A DNA stretch of 64,000 nucleotides from Streptomyces sp. CB02009 (GTDB lineage Bacteria > Actinomycetota > Actinomycetes > Streptomycetales > Streptomycetaceae): positions 664,956 to 728,955 of the forward strand of contig NZ_LIVV01000003.1 in NCBI RefSeq assembly GCF_001905825.1. The letters are read 5' to 3'. Below are positions 25,521 through 32,953 of this stretch, in pieces. The number at the start of each line of letters is the position of its first letter. Within the stretch, counting starts at the first letter, position 1. The notes under the pieces are model-generated. The model searched no databases. It was not told where the DNA came from and saw only the letters and a program-made list of their open reading frames with translations. The translations under genes and the position numbers were made by a program.

Positions 25521-26572
25521 GCTCCACCGCCCCACCGTCCGACGGACTCGACCACGTCGACGAACGGCTGCTGCGCACCACCCCGCTGAAGAAGCTGCTG
25601 GGCCGCCCCGAGCTCGGCTCGGTCGTGGGCGCGATCGCCGTCTTCGTCTTCTTCTCCCTCACCGCCGACAGCTTCCTGAACCCGGCGAGCCTCGGCACCG
25701 TGCTCTACGCCGCCTCCACGCTCGGCATCATGGCGGTCCCCGTCGCGCTGCTCATGATCGGCGGCGAGTTCGACCTGTCCGCGGGCGTCCTGGTCACCAG
25801 CTCGGCCCTGGTCTCGTCGATGTTCAGCTACCAGATGACGGCGAACGTCTGGGTCGGCGTCGGCGTCTCGCTGCTCGTCACCCTGGCGATCGGCGCGTTC
25901 AACGGCTTCATGCTGACCCGTACGAAGCTGCCCAGCTTCATCATCACGCTCGGCACCTTCCTCATGCTGACCGGGCTGAACCTCGGCCTCACCAAGCTGA
26001 TCAGCGGCACCGTATCCACCAAGAGCATCGCCGACATGGAGGGCTTCTCCTCCGCCCGCAAGCTCTTCGCCTCGCAGCTGACCATCGGCGGCGTCGAGTT
26101 CAAGGTCACCATCCTGTGGTGGTTCGGCCTGGTCGCGCTCGCCACCTGGATCCTGCTCCGCACCCGCTTCGGCAACTGGATCTTCGCGGTCGGCGGCGGC
26201 GCCGACGCGGCCCGCGCCGTCGGCGTCCCGGTCTACCGGACGAAGATCGGCCTCTATCTGGGCGTGGCGTTCTGCGCCTGGATCTCCGGCCAGCACCTGC
26301 TCTTCTCCTTCGACGTCGTCCAGTCGGGCGAGGGCGTCGGCAACGAGCTGATCTTCATCATCGCCGCCGTCATCGGCGGCTGCCTGATCACCGGCGGATA
26401 CGGCTCCGCCATCGGCTCGGCGATCGGCGCCCTGATCTTCGGCATGACGAGCAAGGGCATCGTGTACGCCGAGTGGAACCCGGACTGGTTCAAGTTCTTC
26501 CTGGGAGCGATGCTCCTCCTCGCGACCCTGCTGAACGCCTGGATCCGCAAGCGTGTGGAGGCCACCAAGTGA
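25517..26572 (+). CDS. Sugar ABC transporter permease (RbsC-like)
   Basis: This 351-aa protein has eight to ten membrane helices. It carries the family motif IGGEFDLSAGVLVTSSALVS (about 75-94) and the EAA-like loop GGGADAARAVGVPVYRTKIG. It forms the channel of the importer with the adjacent ATPase. It overlaps the binding-protein gene by ATGA and the ATPase gene by GTGA, a tight three-gene operon. Confidence 0.9.
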   Translation: MSSTAPPSDGLDHVDERLLRTTPLKKLLGRPELGSVVGAIAVFVFFSLTADSFLNPASLGTVLYAASTLGIMAVPVALLMIGGEFDLSAGVLVTSSALVSSMFSYQMTANVWVGVGVSLLVTLAIGAFNGFMLTRTKLPSFIITLGTFLMLTGLNLGLTKLISGTVSTKSIADMEGFSSARKLFASQLTIGGVEFKVTILWWFGLVALATWILLRTRFGNWIFAVGGGADAARAVGVPVYRTKIGLYLGVAFCAWISGQHLLFSFDVVQSGEGVGNELIFIIAAVIGGCLITGGYGSAIGSAIGALIFGMTSKGIVYAEWNPDWFKFFLGAMLLLATLLNAWIRKRVEATK

Positions 26573-27375
26573 CGACGGCCACGAAGACCGGGCCCGCTCC
26601 GCTCGTCGAGCTCGACGACGTCAGCAAGTACTACGGCAACATCCGCGCCCTCGAAGGGGTCTCCCTGGAGGTCCGCGCCGGCGAGATCTCCTGCGTCCTC
26701 GGCGACAACGGCGCCGGCAAGTCCACCCTCATCAAGATCGTCGCCGGGCTCCACCAGCACGACGCGGGGACCTTCCGCGTCGAGGGCGAGGAGGTCACCC
26801 TCGCCAACCCGCGCGACGCCCTCGACCGGGGCATCGCCACCGTCTACCAGGACCTCGCCGTCGTCCCGCTCATGCCGGTCTGGCGGAACTTCTTCCTCGG
26901 CTCCGAGCCCACCAGGGGCTCCGGCCCCTTCAAGCGGCTCGACGTCGACCTGATGCGGACCACCACCCGCGAGGCGCTGCTCCGCATGGGCATCGACCTG
27001 CGCGACGTCGACCAGCCCATCGGCACCCTCTCCGGCGGCGAGCGGCAGTGCGTGGCCATCGCCAGGGCCGTCCACTTCGGCGCGAAGGTCCTCGTCCTCG
27101 ACGAGCCGACCGCCGCGCTCGGCGTCAAGCAGTCCGGCGTCGTCCTGAAGTACGTGGCCGCCGCCCGCGACCAGGGCCTCGGCGTGGTTCTCATCACCCA
27201 CAACCCGCACCACGCGTACCTGGTCGGCGACCGTTTCGTGCTGCTCAAGCGGGGCGTCATGGCCGGCAGCCACACCAAGGGCTCCGTCACGCTCGACGAG
27301 TTGACCCGGCAGATGGCCGGCGGCACCGAGCTGGAGGACCTGCGGCACGAGCTGGAGCGGCCGACCGGGACGTGA
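26569..27375 (+). CDS. Sugar ABC transporter ATP-binding protein
   Basis: This 268-aa ATPase has Walker A GDNGAGKST (about 44-52), Q-loop YQDLAVVP, signature TLSGGERQCVAIARA, Walker B VLVLDEPTAALG and switch His in ITHNPHHAYLVGD. It has a single nucleotide-binding domain, whereas RbsA-type proteins have two, so it is the half-size form that works as a dimer. Downstream, after 57 bases, is the sugar kinase gene. Confidence 0.92.
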   Translation: MTTATKTGPAPLVELDDVSKYYGNIRALEGVSLEVRAGEISCVLGDNGAGKSTLIKIVAGLHQHDAGTFRVEGEEVTLANPRDALDRGIATVYQDLAVVPLMPVWRNFFLGSEPTRGSGPFKRLDVDLMRTTTREALLRMGIDLRDVDQPIGTLSGGERQCVAIARAVHFGAKVLVLDEPTAALGVKQSGVVLKYVAAARDQGLGVVLITHNPHHAYLVGDRFVLLKRGVMAGSHTKGSVTLDELTRQMAGGTELEDLRHELERPTGT

Positions 27376-27432
27376 CGGACGCGGCCGCGATCGAACGGCC
27401 CCTTGACACCTCACCTGGCAGAATCGGAGCCG

Positions 27433-28608
27433 ATGAGTACCTACCGTGACCTCGCCCACCGGGGATCGGCCCGGGGCACCGTGCTGCGGACCGTCGGCTC
27501 CCGCGAGCGGCGCTCCCATCTGACGGCGCCGCGGGTGCCGACCGTCGGCATCGACATCGGCGGTACGAAGGTGATGGCCGGCGTCGTGGACGCCGACGGC
27601 AACATCCTGGAGAAGCTCCGCACGGAGACCCCGGACAAGTCCAAGAGCGCCAAGGTCGTCGAGGACACCATCGTCGAGCTGGTCCTGGACCTCTCCGACC
27701 GGCACGACGTGCACGCCGTCGGCATCGGCGCGGCCGGCTGGGTCGACGCCGAGCGTGCCACCGTGCTCTTCGCCCCGCACCTCGCCTGGCGCAACGAGCC
27801 CCTCAAGGACGCCCTCCAGAGCCGCCTCGCCGTCCCCGTCATGGTGGACAACGACGCCAACACCGCCGCCTGGGCCGAGTGGCGCTTCGGCGCCGGACGC
27901 GGCGAGGACCACCTCGTCATGATCACCCTCGGCACCGGCATCGGCGGCGCCATCCTGGAGGACGGCCAGGTCAAGCGCGGCAAGTTCGGGGTGGCCGGCG
28001 AGTTCGGCCATATGCAGGTCGTCCCCGGCGGCCACCGCTGCCCCTGCGGCAACCGCGGCTGCTGGGAGCAGTACAGCTCCGGCAACGCCCTGGTCCGCGA
28101 GGCCCGTGAGCTGGCCGCCGCCGACTCCCCGGTCGCGTACGGGCTCATCGAACGCGTCAAGGGCAACGTCCCCGAGATCACCGGACCGCTCATCACCGAG
28201 CTCGCCCGCGAGGGCGACGCCATGTGCGTCGAGCTGTTCCAGGACATCGGACAGTGGCTCGGCGTCGGCATCGCCAACCTCGCCGCCGCCCTCGACCCCT
28301 CCTGCTTCGTCATCGGCGGTGGCGTCTCGGCCGCCGACGACCTGCTCATCGGCCCCGCCAGGGACTCCTTCCGCCGCCATCTCACCGGCCGCGGCTACCG
28401 TCCCGAGGCCCGTATCACCCGCGCCCAGCTCGGCCCCGAGGCGGGCATGGTCGGCGCCGCCGACCTCGCCCGGCTCGTCGCCCGCCGCTTCCGCCGCGCC
28501 AACCGGCGCCGGGTGGAGCGGTACGAACGGTACGAGCGCTACGCCCAGGCCCTGCGCAGCGGGACCTCGGGCCGGGCCGCCCGTATCCCCGAGGACCCGC
28601 CTTCATGA
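27433..28608 (+). CDS. ROK-family sugar kinase (glucokinase-like)
   Basis: This 391-aa protein has the phosphate-binding motif GIDIGGTKVMAGVVD (about 38-52), the catalytic base in VDNDANTAAW (about 137-146), GTGIGGAILEDG, and the ROK zinc site HMQVVPGGHRCPCGNRGCWEQ. It lacks the N-terminal helix-turn-helix of ROK repressors, so it is an enzyme that phosphorylates the imported sugar. A 36-residue basic N-terminal extension and an Arg-rich C-terminal tail with an RYE repeat are unusual additions to the roughly 310-aa core. Confidence 0.85.
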   Translation: MSTYRDLAHRGSARGTVLRTVGSRERRSHLTAPRVPTVGIDIGGTKVMAGVVDADGNILEKLRTETPDKSKSAKVVEDTIVELVLDLSDRHDVHAVGIGAAGWVDAERATVLFAPHLAWRNEPLKDALQSRLAVPVMVDNDANTAAWAEWRFGAGRGEDHLVMITLGTGIGGAILEDGQVKRGKFGVAGEFGHMQVVPGGHRCPCGNRGCWEQYSSGNALVREARELAAADSPVAYGLIERVKGNVPEITGPLITELAREGDAMCVELFQDIGQWLGVGIANLAAALDPSCFVIGGGVSAADDLLIGPARDSFRRHLTGRGYRPEARITRAQLGPEAGMVGAADLARLVARRFRRANRRRVERYERYERYAQALRSGTSGRAARIPEDPPS

Positions 28609-29183
28609 CCCTGCCCCACCAGTCCACCCCGCCGCGCGACACCGGGGGCAAGCTCCCCGAGGACCGCCGGCACATGATCCGCCGCCGCTGGCTGACCGCC
28701 GTCATCATCGTCCTGCTCGTCGGCATCCCGGCCGGCTACCTCGTCATCTCCGCGGGCCAGAGCCGCGACAGCGGCCGCGACAAGGAGCGCGAGTCCTCGG
28801 CGGCGGGCCTCCAGGACAACTGGCCCTCGCTGATGAAGCGCCGGATCTTCGAGGTCCCGATCCCCGCCGGGGCGTGGGGCGTCGCCTACTACGAGACGAG
28901 CAACTGGAAGACCAGCCGGCTGTACGTGCAGTTCACGACGACCGCCGCGGGCCTGGACGCCTTCCTCGCCGAGTCCGGCACGAGCCGCGCCGCCCTCACC
29001 CCGGGCCGGATCACGGTCGGCGACCGTGACGCGGACATCGCGGGCTGGCGCTTCGTCGAGGGCATGACCTGGGCGGGCACGACGGTGAAACGCGAGGAAC
29101 CCCGCCCGGCGACCGACCTGACGGTCGACCTCACGGAGCCGGCGTTCCCGCGGGTGTACGCGGTCTCGACGACGAGCCCCTGA
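28605..29183 (+). CDS. Membrane-anchored protein of unknown function
   Basis: This 192-aa protein has a basic N-terminus, one membrane helix (about 30-49) and an extracytoplasmic domain with WKTSRLYVQFTTTAAGLDAFLAESG. It overlaps the ROK kinase gene by ATGA, so the two are co-expressed. I do not recognise the family. Confidence 0.65.
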   Translation: MTLPHQSTPPRDTGGKLPEDRRHMIRRRWLTAVIIVLLVGIPAGYLVISAGQSRDSGRDKERESSAAGLQDNWPSLMKRRIFEVPIPAGAWGVAYYETSNWKTSRLYVQFTTTAAGLDAFLAESGTSRAALTPGRITVGDRDADIAGWRFVEGMTWAGTTVKREEPRPATDLTVDLTEPAFPRVYAVSTTSP

Positions 29184-29198
29184 CGGGGCCGCCGGCCG

Positions 29199-29636
29199 TC
29201 AGGCGTTCTTCTCCATGCCCGGCCGCAGCCGGGCCAGCAGCTCGTAGAGGGTGGTGCTCTCGGCCGCGTCGAGGGTGTCGAGGGCGCCGCTGGTGGCCTG
29301 CATCTCCTCGCGGACGCGGCGGATGACGTCCCGGCCCTCGTCGGTGGCCACCACGTTCTTGACGCGGCGGTCGGAGGCGTCGGGCTCGCGGCGGACCAGG
29401 GAGCGGGCCTCCAGCCGGTCGATGATGCCGGTGACGTTGGACGCGTCGCACACGAGCAGGGTGGCGAGGGCGCGCATCGGCAGGGGGCCGTTGAGCTGGG
29501 CGAGGACCTTCGCCTGGGTGGAGGTCAGACCGTGGTGGGCGGCGGCCGCCGCGAAGTCCCGCCACTGGGCCGTGCCGATGGCGGCGAGGAGCTCCATGAG
29601 CTGGAGCCTGGTGGGGGTCTCGGTCGTCGCGCTCAT
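29199..29636 (-). CDS. MarR-family transcriptional regulator
   Basis: This 145-aa protein has the MarR winged-helix core (LTSTQAKVLAQLNGP..., recognition helix CDASNVTGIIDRLEARSLV, wing REPDASDRRVKNVVATDEG; about 37-105). It is divergent from an MFS drug-efflux gene and is probably its repressor, released by the exported compound. The intergenic region is unusually AT-rich and full of dyads. Confidence 0.88.
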   Translation of the reverse strand: MSATTETPTRLQLMELLAAIGTAQWRDFAAAAAHHGLTSTQAKVLAQLNGPLPMRALATLLVCDASNVTGIIDRLEARSLVRREPDASDRRVKNVVATDEGRDVIRRVREEMQATSGALDTLDAAESTTLYELLARLRPGMEKNA

Positions 29637-29656
29637 GGGGCGAGCGTACTCAGAAC

Positions 29657-29742
29657 ACTTGACATTATCAATTGTTTACTTGACCACCTCAAGTATCCGG
29701 GTCTACCTTCGGGCAAGTACTTGATGACATCAAACATCGATG
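29657..29742. promoter_or_regulatory. Cluster of dyads in the MarR/MFS divergent promoter
   Basis: ACTTGA occurs at 29657-29662. A perfect inverted repeat ACTTGA-N5-TCAAGT lies at 29678-29694. The palindromes CAAGTACTTG (29714-29723), TTGATGACATCAA (29721-29733) and CATCGATG (29735-29742) follow. The AT-rich stretch and repeated ACTTGA half-sites are what a MarR operator region looks like. A TTGACA hexamer at 29659-29664 may be a -35 element. Confidence 0.6.
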
Positions 29743-29782
29743 ATCTGAAGCTCCCGTGTCACCGGAAAAGGCCCTCCCTGCC

Positions 29783-31282
29783 ATGAGTCATGCCCCCACA
29801 CCGCCCGCCGCCGACGCCCGGCGCGAGACGGTCATCGTCTTCGCCCTGAGTCTCGCCGCCATGGTCGTCTCGATGATGCAGACCCTGCCGGTCCCGATCC
29901 TCGGCCTCATCCGTACCGACCTCGGCACCTCCACGGCCAACGTCAGCTGGGTGACCACCGCCACCCTGCTCTCCGCCGCCGTCTTCACCCCGCTGCTCGG
30001 CCGCTTCGGCGACCAGCACGGCAAGAAGCCCACGCTCGTCGCCGTCCTCGGTGTCATGGTCGCCGGCTCCGTCGTCGCCGCCCTCGCCACCTCGCTGCCC
30101 CTGCTGATCCTCGGCCGCGTCCTCCAGGGCGCCGCCACCGCGATCTTCCCGCTCGCCCTCTCCGTCCTGCGCGAGGAGGTCAGGCCGCAGCGACTGCCCG
30201 GCGCCATGTCCCTGGTCAGCGGCACCCTCGCGTTCGGCAGCGGCCTCGCGCTCGTCGCCACCGGCCTGCTCACCTCCGGCTCCGACGCCGACTACCGCAG
30301 CGCCTTCTGGATGGCGACCGGCTTCGCCGCCCTCGCCCTGCTCGCGGTCGTGTTCCTCGTCCCCGCGACCCGCCACAAGACCGGCGGCCGCACCGACTTC
30401 CTCGGTGCGCTGACCCTCGGCATCACGCTGCTGCTGCTCCTGCTGCCCATCTCGCAGGGCCACGAGTGGGGCTGGGCCTCGGCCCGGACGCTCGGCAGCT
30501 TCGCCGGCGCCGCCGTCATGGCGGTCGTCTGGGTCCTCGTGGAGCGGAAGGTCCGCGAACCGCTCGTCGACATGAAGATGTTCGTCCACCGCCCGGTGCT
30601 CATGGCCAACCTGGCCGGCATCCTCGTCGGCTTCGGCATGTTCGCGAACTTCCTGGGGGTCTCCTACCTCGTCCAGATGCCCGAGGCCCTCACCGGCTAC
30701 GGCTTCGACGCGTCCATCCTGCGCGCCTCCGTGGAGTTCCTGCTGCCCGGCGCGATCGTCTCGCTGCTCGCCTCCCCGATCGGCGGCCAGCTGGTCCGCC
30801 ACCGCGGACCGCGCACGGCCCTCGCCCTGGCCGCGGGCCTCGGCGCCGTGGGCTTCGCCTGGCTCGCCCTCGGCCACGGCCACACGGCCTCGGTGATCGG
30901 GGCCGGGATCGTCGTCGGCGCGGCCGTCAGCTTCGGTTACGCGGCCATGCCCGCCGTCATCATGTCGAGCGTCCCGCACCACCAGAGCGGCATCGCCAAC
31001 GGCATCAACTCCATCTCCCGCTCCACGGGCAGCGCGATCGGCAGTGCGGTCGTCACCACGATCCTCGCCTCGCAGACCATCGAGCACCTCCCGGCCGGTG
31101 TCCCGCCGCTGCCGGCGGAGTCGGGCTTCACCCTCACCTTCTGGATCGGCGCCACGGCGTTCGCCCTGGTCGCGCTCATCGCCGGGCTCGGTCTGCGGGG
31201 GCGCCCGGCGGCCCGCCCGGCTGCGGTGACGCCGTCGGCCGCCCAGGTCCCCGCTCCCGAGGAGGCGGCGGTCTCCTCCTAG
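29783..31282 (+). CDS. MFS drug-efflux transporter (DHA2/EmrB-QacA type)
   Basis: This 499-aa protein has about fourteen membrane helices. It carries motif A LGRFGDQHGKKPTLVAVL (about 71-88), motif B ILGRVLQGAATAIFPLAL and motif C-like GTLAFGSGLALVATG. It exports an unknown drug-like compound using the proton gradient. The start at 29783 is preferred over 29756. The divergent MarR protein is the expected regulator. Confidence 0.88.
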   Translation: MSHAPTPPAADARRETVIVFALSLAAMVVSMMQTLPVPILGLIRTDLGTSTANVSWVTTATLLSAAVFTPLLGRFGDQHGKKPTLVAVLGVMVAGSVVAALATSLPLLILGRVLQGAATAIFPLALSVLREEVRPQRLPGAMSLVSGTLAFGSGLALVATGLLTSGSDADYRSAFWMATGFAALALLAVVFLVPATRHKTGGRTDFLGALTLGITLLLLLLPISQGHEWGWASARTLGSFAGAAVMAVVWVLVERKVREPLVDMKMFVHRPVLMANLAGILVGFGMFANFLGVSYLVQMPEALTGYGFDASILRASVEFLLPGAIVSLLASPIGGQLVRHRGPRTALALAAGLGAVGFAWLALGHGHTASVIGAGIVVGAAVSFGYAAMPAVIMSSVPHHQSGIANGINSISRSTGSAIGSAVVTTILASQTIEHLPAGVPPLPAESGFTLTFWIGATAFALVALIAGLGLRGRPAARPAAVTPSAAQVPAPEEAAVSS

Positions 31283-31294
31283 TCGGGTCCGCTG

Positions 31295-31364
31295 CGCCGG
31301 AGCGGCGCTCGGAGTCCGGTCGGCACCCTGGGTGCCGACCGCCTCACCGAGCGTCGCTCCGGCG
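31295..31364. terminator. Large nested hairpin after the MFS gene
   Basis: The outer arms 31295-31312 and 31347-31364 pair over 18 bases with one G-U pair. The inner arms GGTCGGCACC (31318-31327) and GGTGCCGACC (31331-31340) pair perfectly with a 3-base loop. It begins 12 bases after the MFS stop and insulates the peptide cassette from read-through. Confidence 0.75.
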
Positions 31365-31722
31365 AATCTTCACATCGTGCAAGAGGAGGGTGTTCTTCCC
31401 TTTGCGGTGTCTCTCGACTTGGCGGCCGCGCCCTCGGCGGTTGGGGCCGCTATGTCCTCTTGTGTTCCGCCGGGGCGGCGGAGGGCCGATTTTGTTACTC
31501 GATCCTGCGGAGAACCTGTGGTGATCTCCTGGCGATCTGTCAAATAGATCGAAACGCCCCTCGATTCGGTGATGAATCCGTGTGCCGCGGCACGTCAACT
31601 CGGTTGGCCGGGAAACCCGTTCGCGTGCTTACATCTGCACATCGCGGCCGCCGTCAGAACGGTGCTTGATTCCGGCCGGGGTAAGAACATTCACACGAAC
31701 ACGAATTGAAGGGTGCGCACAC
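31365..31722 (+). other. Non-coding leader region of the peptide cassette
   Basis: These 358 bases are less GC-rich than the surroundings and hold no ORF with coding character. The promoter and 5' untranslated region of the precursor-peptide gene must be here. I could not pick a convincing -10/-35 pair. Confidence 0.4.
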
Positions 31723-31941
31723 ATGCGTAACGACATCGAGACCCGTGAGATCGCCGACGCCGAGCTTGACGCCGTTTCCGGCGGCCTCGCCATCTCCGGT
31801 GGCCTCGCCGGCGCCGTGGTCGGCGACGTCAGCACCGTCCTCGGCACCGTGACCTCGCTCCAGACCGTCCAGGGCGTGCAGGCCCTGCCGGGCGTCGTCA
31901 CGGGCCTCGCCGGTGTCAACGTCGGTGTCGCCGGTCTCTGA
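31723..31941 (+). CDS. Double-glycine-leader precursor peptide (bacteriocin-like)
   Basis: This 72-aa peptide starts with an acidic leader of 21 residues that ends in ELDAVSGG, the double-glycine type cut by C39 peptidases. The 51-residue core has no Cys, Trp, Tyr, Phe, His, Lys or Arg. It is almost only Gly, Ala, Val, Leu, Thr, Ser and Gln, with many GxxxG-like spacings. A second SGG sits six residues into the core, so a second cleavage site is possible. A GAAGGG ribosome site precedes the ATG. The C39 transporter encoded downstream is the expected processing and export enzyme. A lanthipeptide-type label is possible from the leader, but no LanM/LanB-like enzyme is in view. Confidence 0.75.
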   Translation: MRNDIETREIADAELDAVSGGLAISGGLAGAVVGDVSTVLGTVTSLQTVQGVQALPGVVTGLAGVNVGVAGL

Positions 31942-31950
31942 GCGGCCCGT

Positions 31951-31990
31951 CCGTGAACCCCGGAACGCATGTCCGTTCCGGGGTTCACGG
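31951..31990 (+). terminator. Perfect 17-base-pair hairpin between peptide gene and export genes
   Basis: The arms 31951-31967 and 31974-31990 are perfectly complementary, with a 6-base loop (CATGTC), 9 bases after the peptide stop codon. Placed inside the operon, it probably acts as a partial terminator or RNA stabiliser, so that the peptide is made in excess over the export proteins. Confidence 0.75.
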
Positions 31991-32070
31991 CTGCCCTTCC
32001 CGCCCGGCGCGGGCGGGCTTCCGCCGGTCAATTCGGCAGCCCGTGAAGAATGCAGTCGAAGGAAGGGTCC

Positions 32071-32877
32071 GTGCAGTTCCGTCAGAAGGCGCTTTCCAAG
32101 CTGCAATCGCCCGAAGAGCTCGACCTGCCGGTAAGGTTCGCGCGCCCGCAGGGGCGGCTCGTGCTCGCGGTCACCGTCGCCGTGATGGCCGCCGCGACTT
32201 TCTGGGCATTCACCGGATCCGTGTCCTCCAAACTGAGCGCACCCGGAATTCTCACCCGTGCCGAGGGCAGCTACCTCCTGCAGAGCCCGTTCGCCGGACA
32301 GGTCACCGCCGTCCACGCCGAGGAGGGCCAACTGGTCGCCCCGGACGCGCGCCTGCTCACGGTCCGGACGCCCCAGGGCGACCGGGACGTCCGCGCGGTC
32401 GAGGGAGGGCGGGTCACGGCCCTTCTCGCCAAGACCGGTCTCGTCGTCACCACCGGCGCCGACGTGGCGACCGTGGAACGCGTGAAGTCCCCGGACGACC
32501 CGCTGGTCGCCCTGCTCTACGTGCCCGGCGGCAGCGGCGCGGCGATCCCCGTCGGCGCCCAGGTCGACCTCGGTGTCCAGTCCGCGCCCCAGCAGCGGTT
32601 CGGCGTGCTCCGCGGCCGGGTCAAGGCGGTCGGCCGCGCCCCCCAGACGACGGCGCAGATCAGCGGCTTCCTCGGCGACAGCAGGCTCGCCGCGCAGTTC
32701 ACCCGGCACGGCGACCCCGTCGCGGTGCTCGTCCAGCTGGAGCGCTCGGCCGCCACGCCGTCCGGCTACCGGTGGTCCTCGGCCGAAGGACCCCCGTACG
32801 CCGTCGACTCCACGACGCCCGTCACCGGAACCGTCCACCTCACCGCGCAGCGCCCCGTCGACTGGCTGCTCCCGTGA
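32071..32877 (+). CDS. HlyD-like adaptor of NHLM-type peptide exporter
   Basis: This 268-aa protein has one N-terminal membrane helix (about 30-50) and a biotinyl-lipoyl-like hairpin domain typical of membrane-fusion adaptors (ILTRAEGSYLLQSPFAGQV, VHAEEGQLVAPDARLLTV). It should link the ABC transporters across the envelope. The GTG at 32071, with GGAAGGG before it, gives the typical family start VQFRQKALSKLQSPEELDLP; an ATG at 32050 would add seven residues. Its stop codon lies inside a 47-base tandem duplication. Confidence 0.8.
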   Translation: MQFRQKALSKLQSPEELDLPVRFARPQGRLVLAVTVAVMAAATFWAFTGSVSSKLSAPGILTRAEGSYLLQSPFAGQVTAVHAEEGQLVAPDARLLTVRTPQGDRDVRAVEGGRVTALLAKTGLVVTTGADVATVERVKSPDDPLVALLYVPGGSGAAIPVGAQVDLGVQSAPQQRFGVLRGRVKAVGRAPQTTAQISGFLGDSRLAAQFTRHGDPVAVLVQLERSAATPSGYRWSSAEGPPYAVDSTTPVTGTVHLTAQRPVDWLLP

Positions 32878-32953
32878 CCGCGTCGTCCGACACGACTCCT
32901 CAGCCCGATTGGCCGCTCCCGTGACCGCGTCGCCCGACACGACCCAGACCCCG
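32860..32953 (+). repeat. 47-base tandem duplication at a stop/start junction
   Basis: The segment 32860-32906 (end of the HlyD-like gene plus a GTG start) is repeated at 32907-32953. The first 37 bases match with four transitions. The first copy's GTG (32874) leads into a 16-codon frame that ends in the second copy. The second copy's GTG (32921) starts the C39 transporter. The period of 47 is not a multiple of three. Confidence 0.75.

Noticed and set aside
26254..28380. Long minus-strand open frame opposite the importer ATPase and ROK kinase
   Set aside because: The plus-strand genes have intact catalytic motifs and overlapping starts and stops; the antisense frame has none.
31723..31941. 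NHLP or Nif11-type long-leader precursor
   Set aside because: The leader is only 21 residues and ends in a plain double-glycine site; there is no nitrile-hydratase-like or Nif11-like leader.
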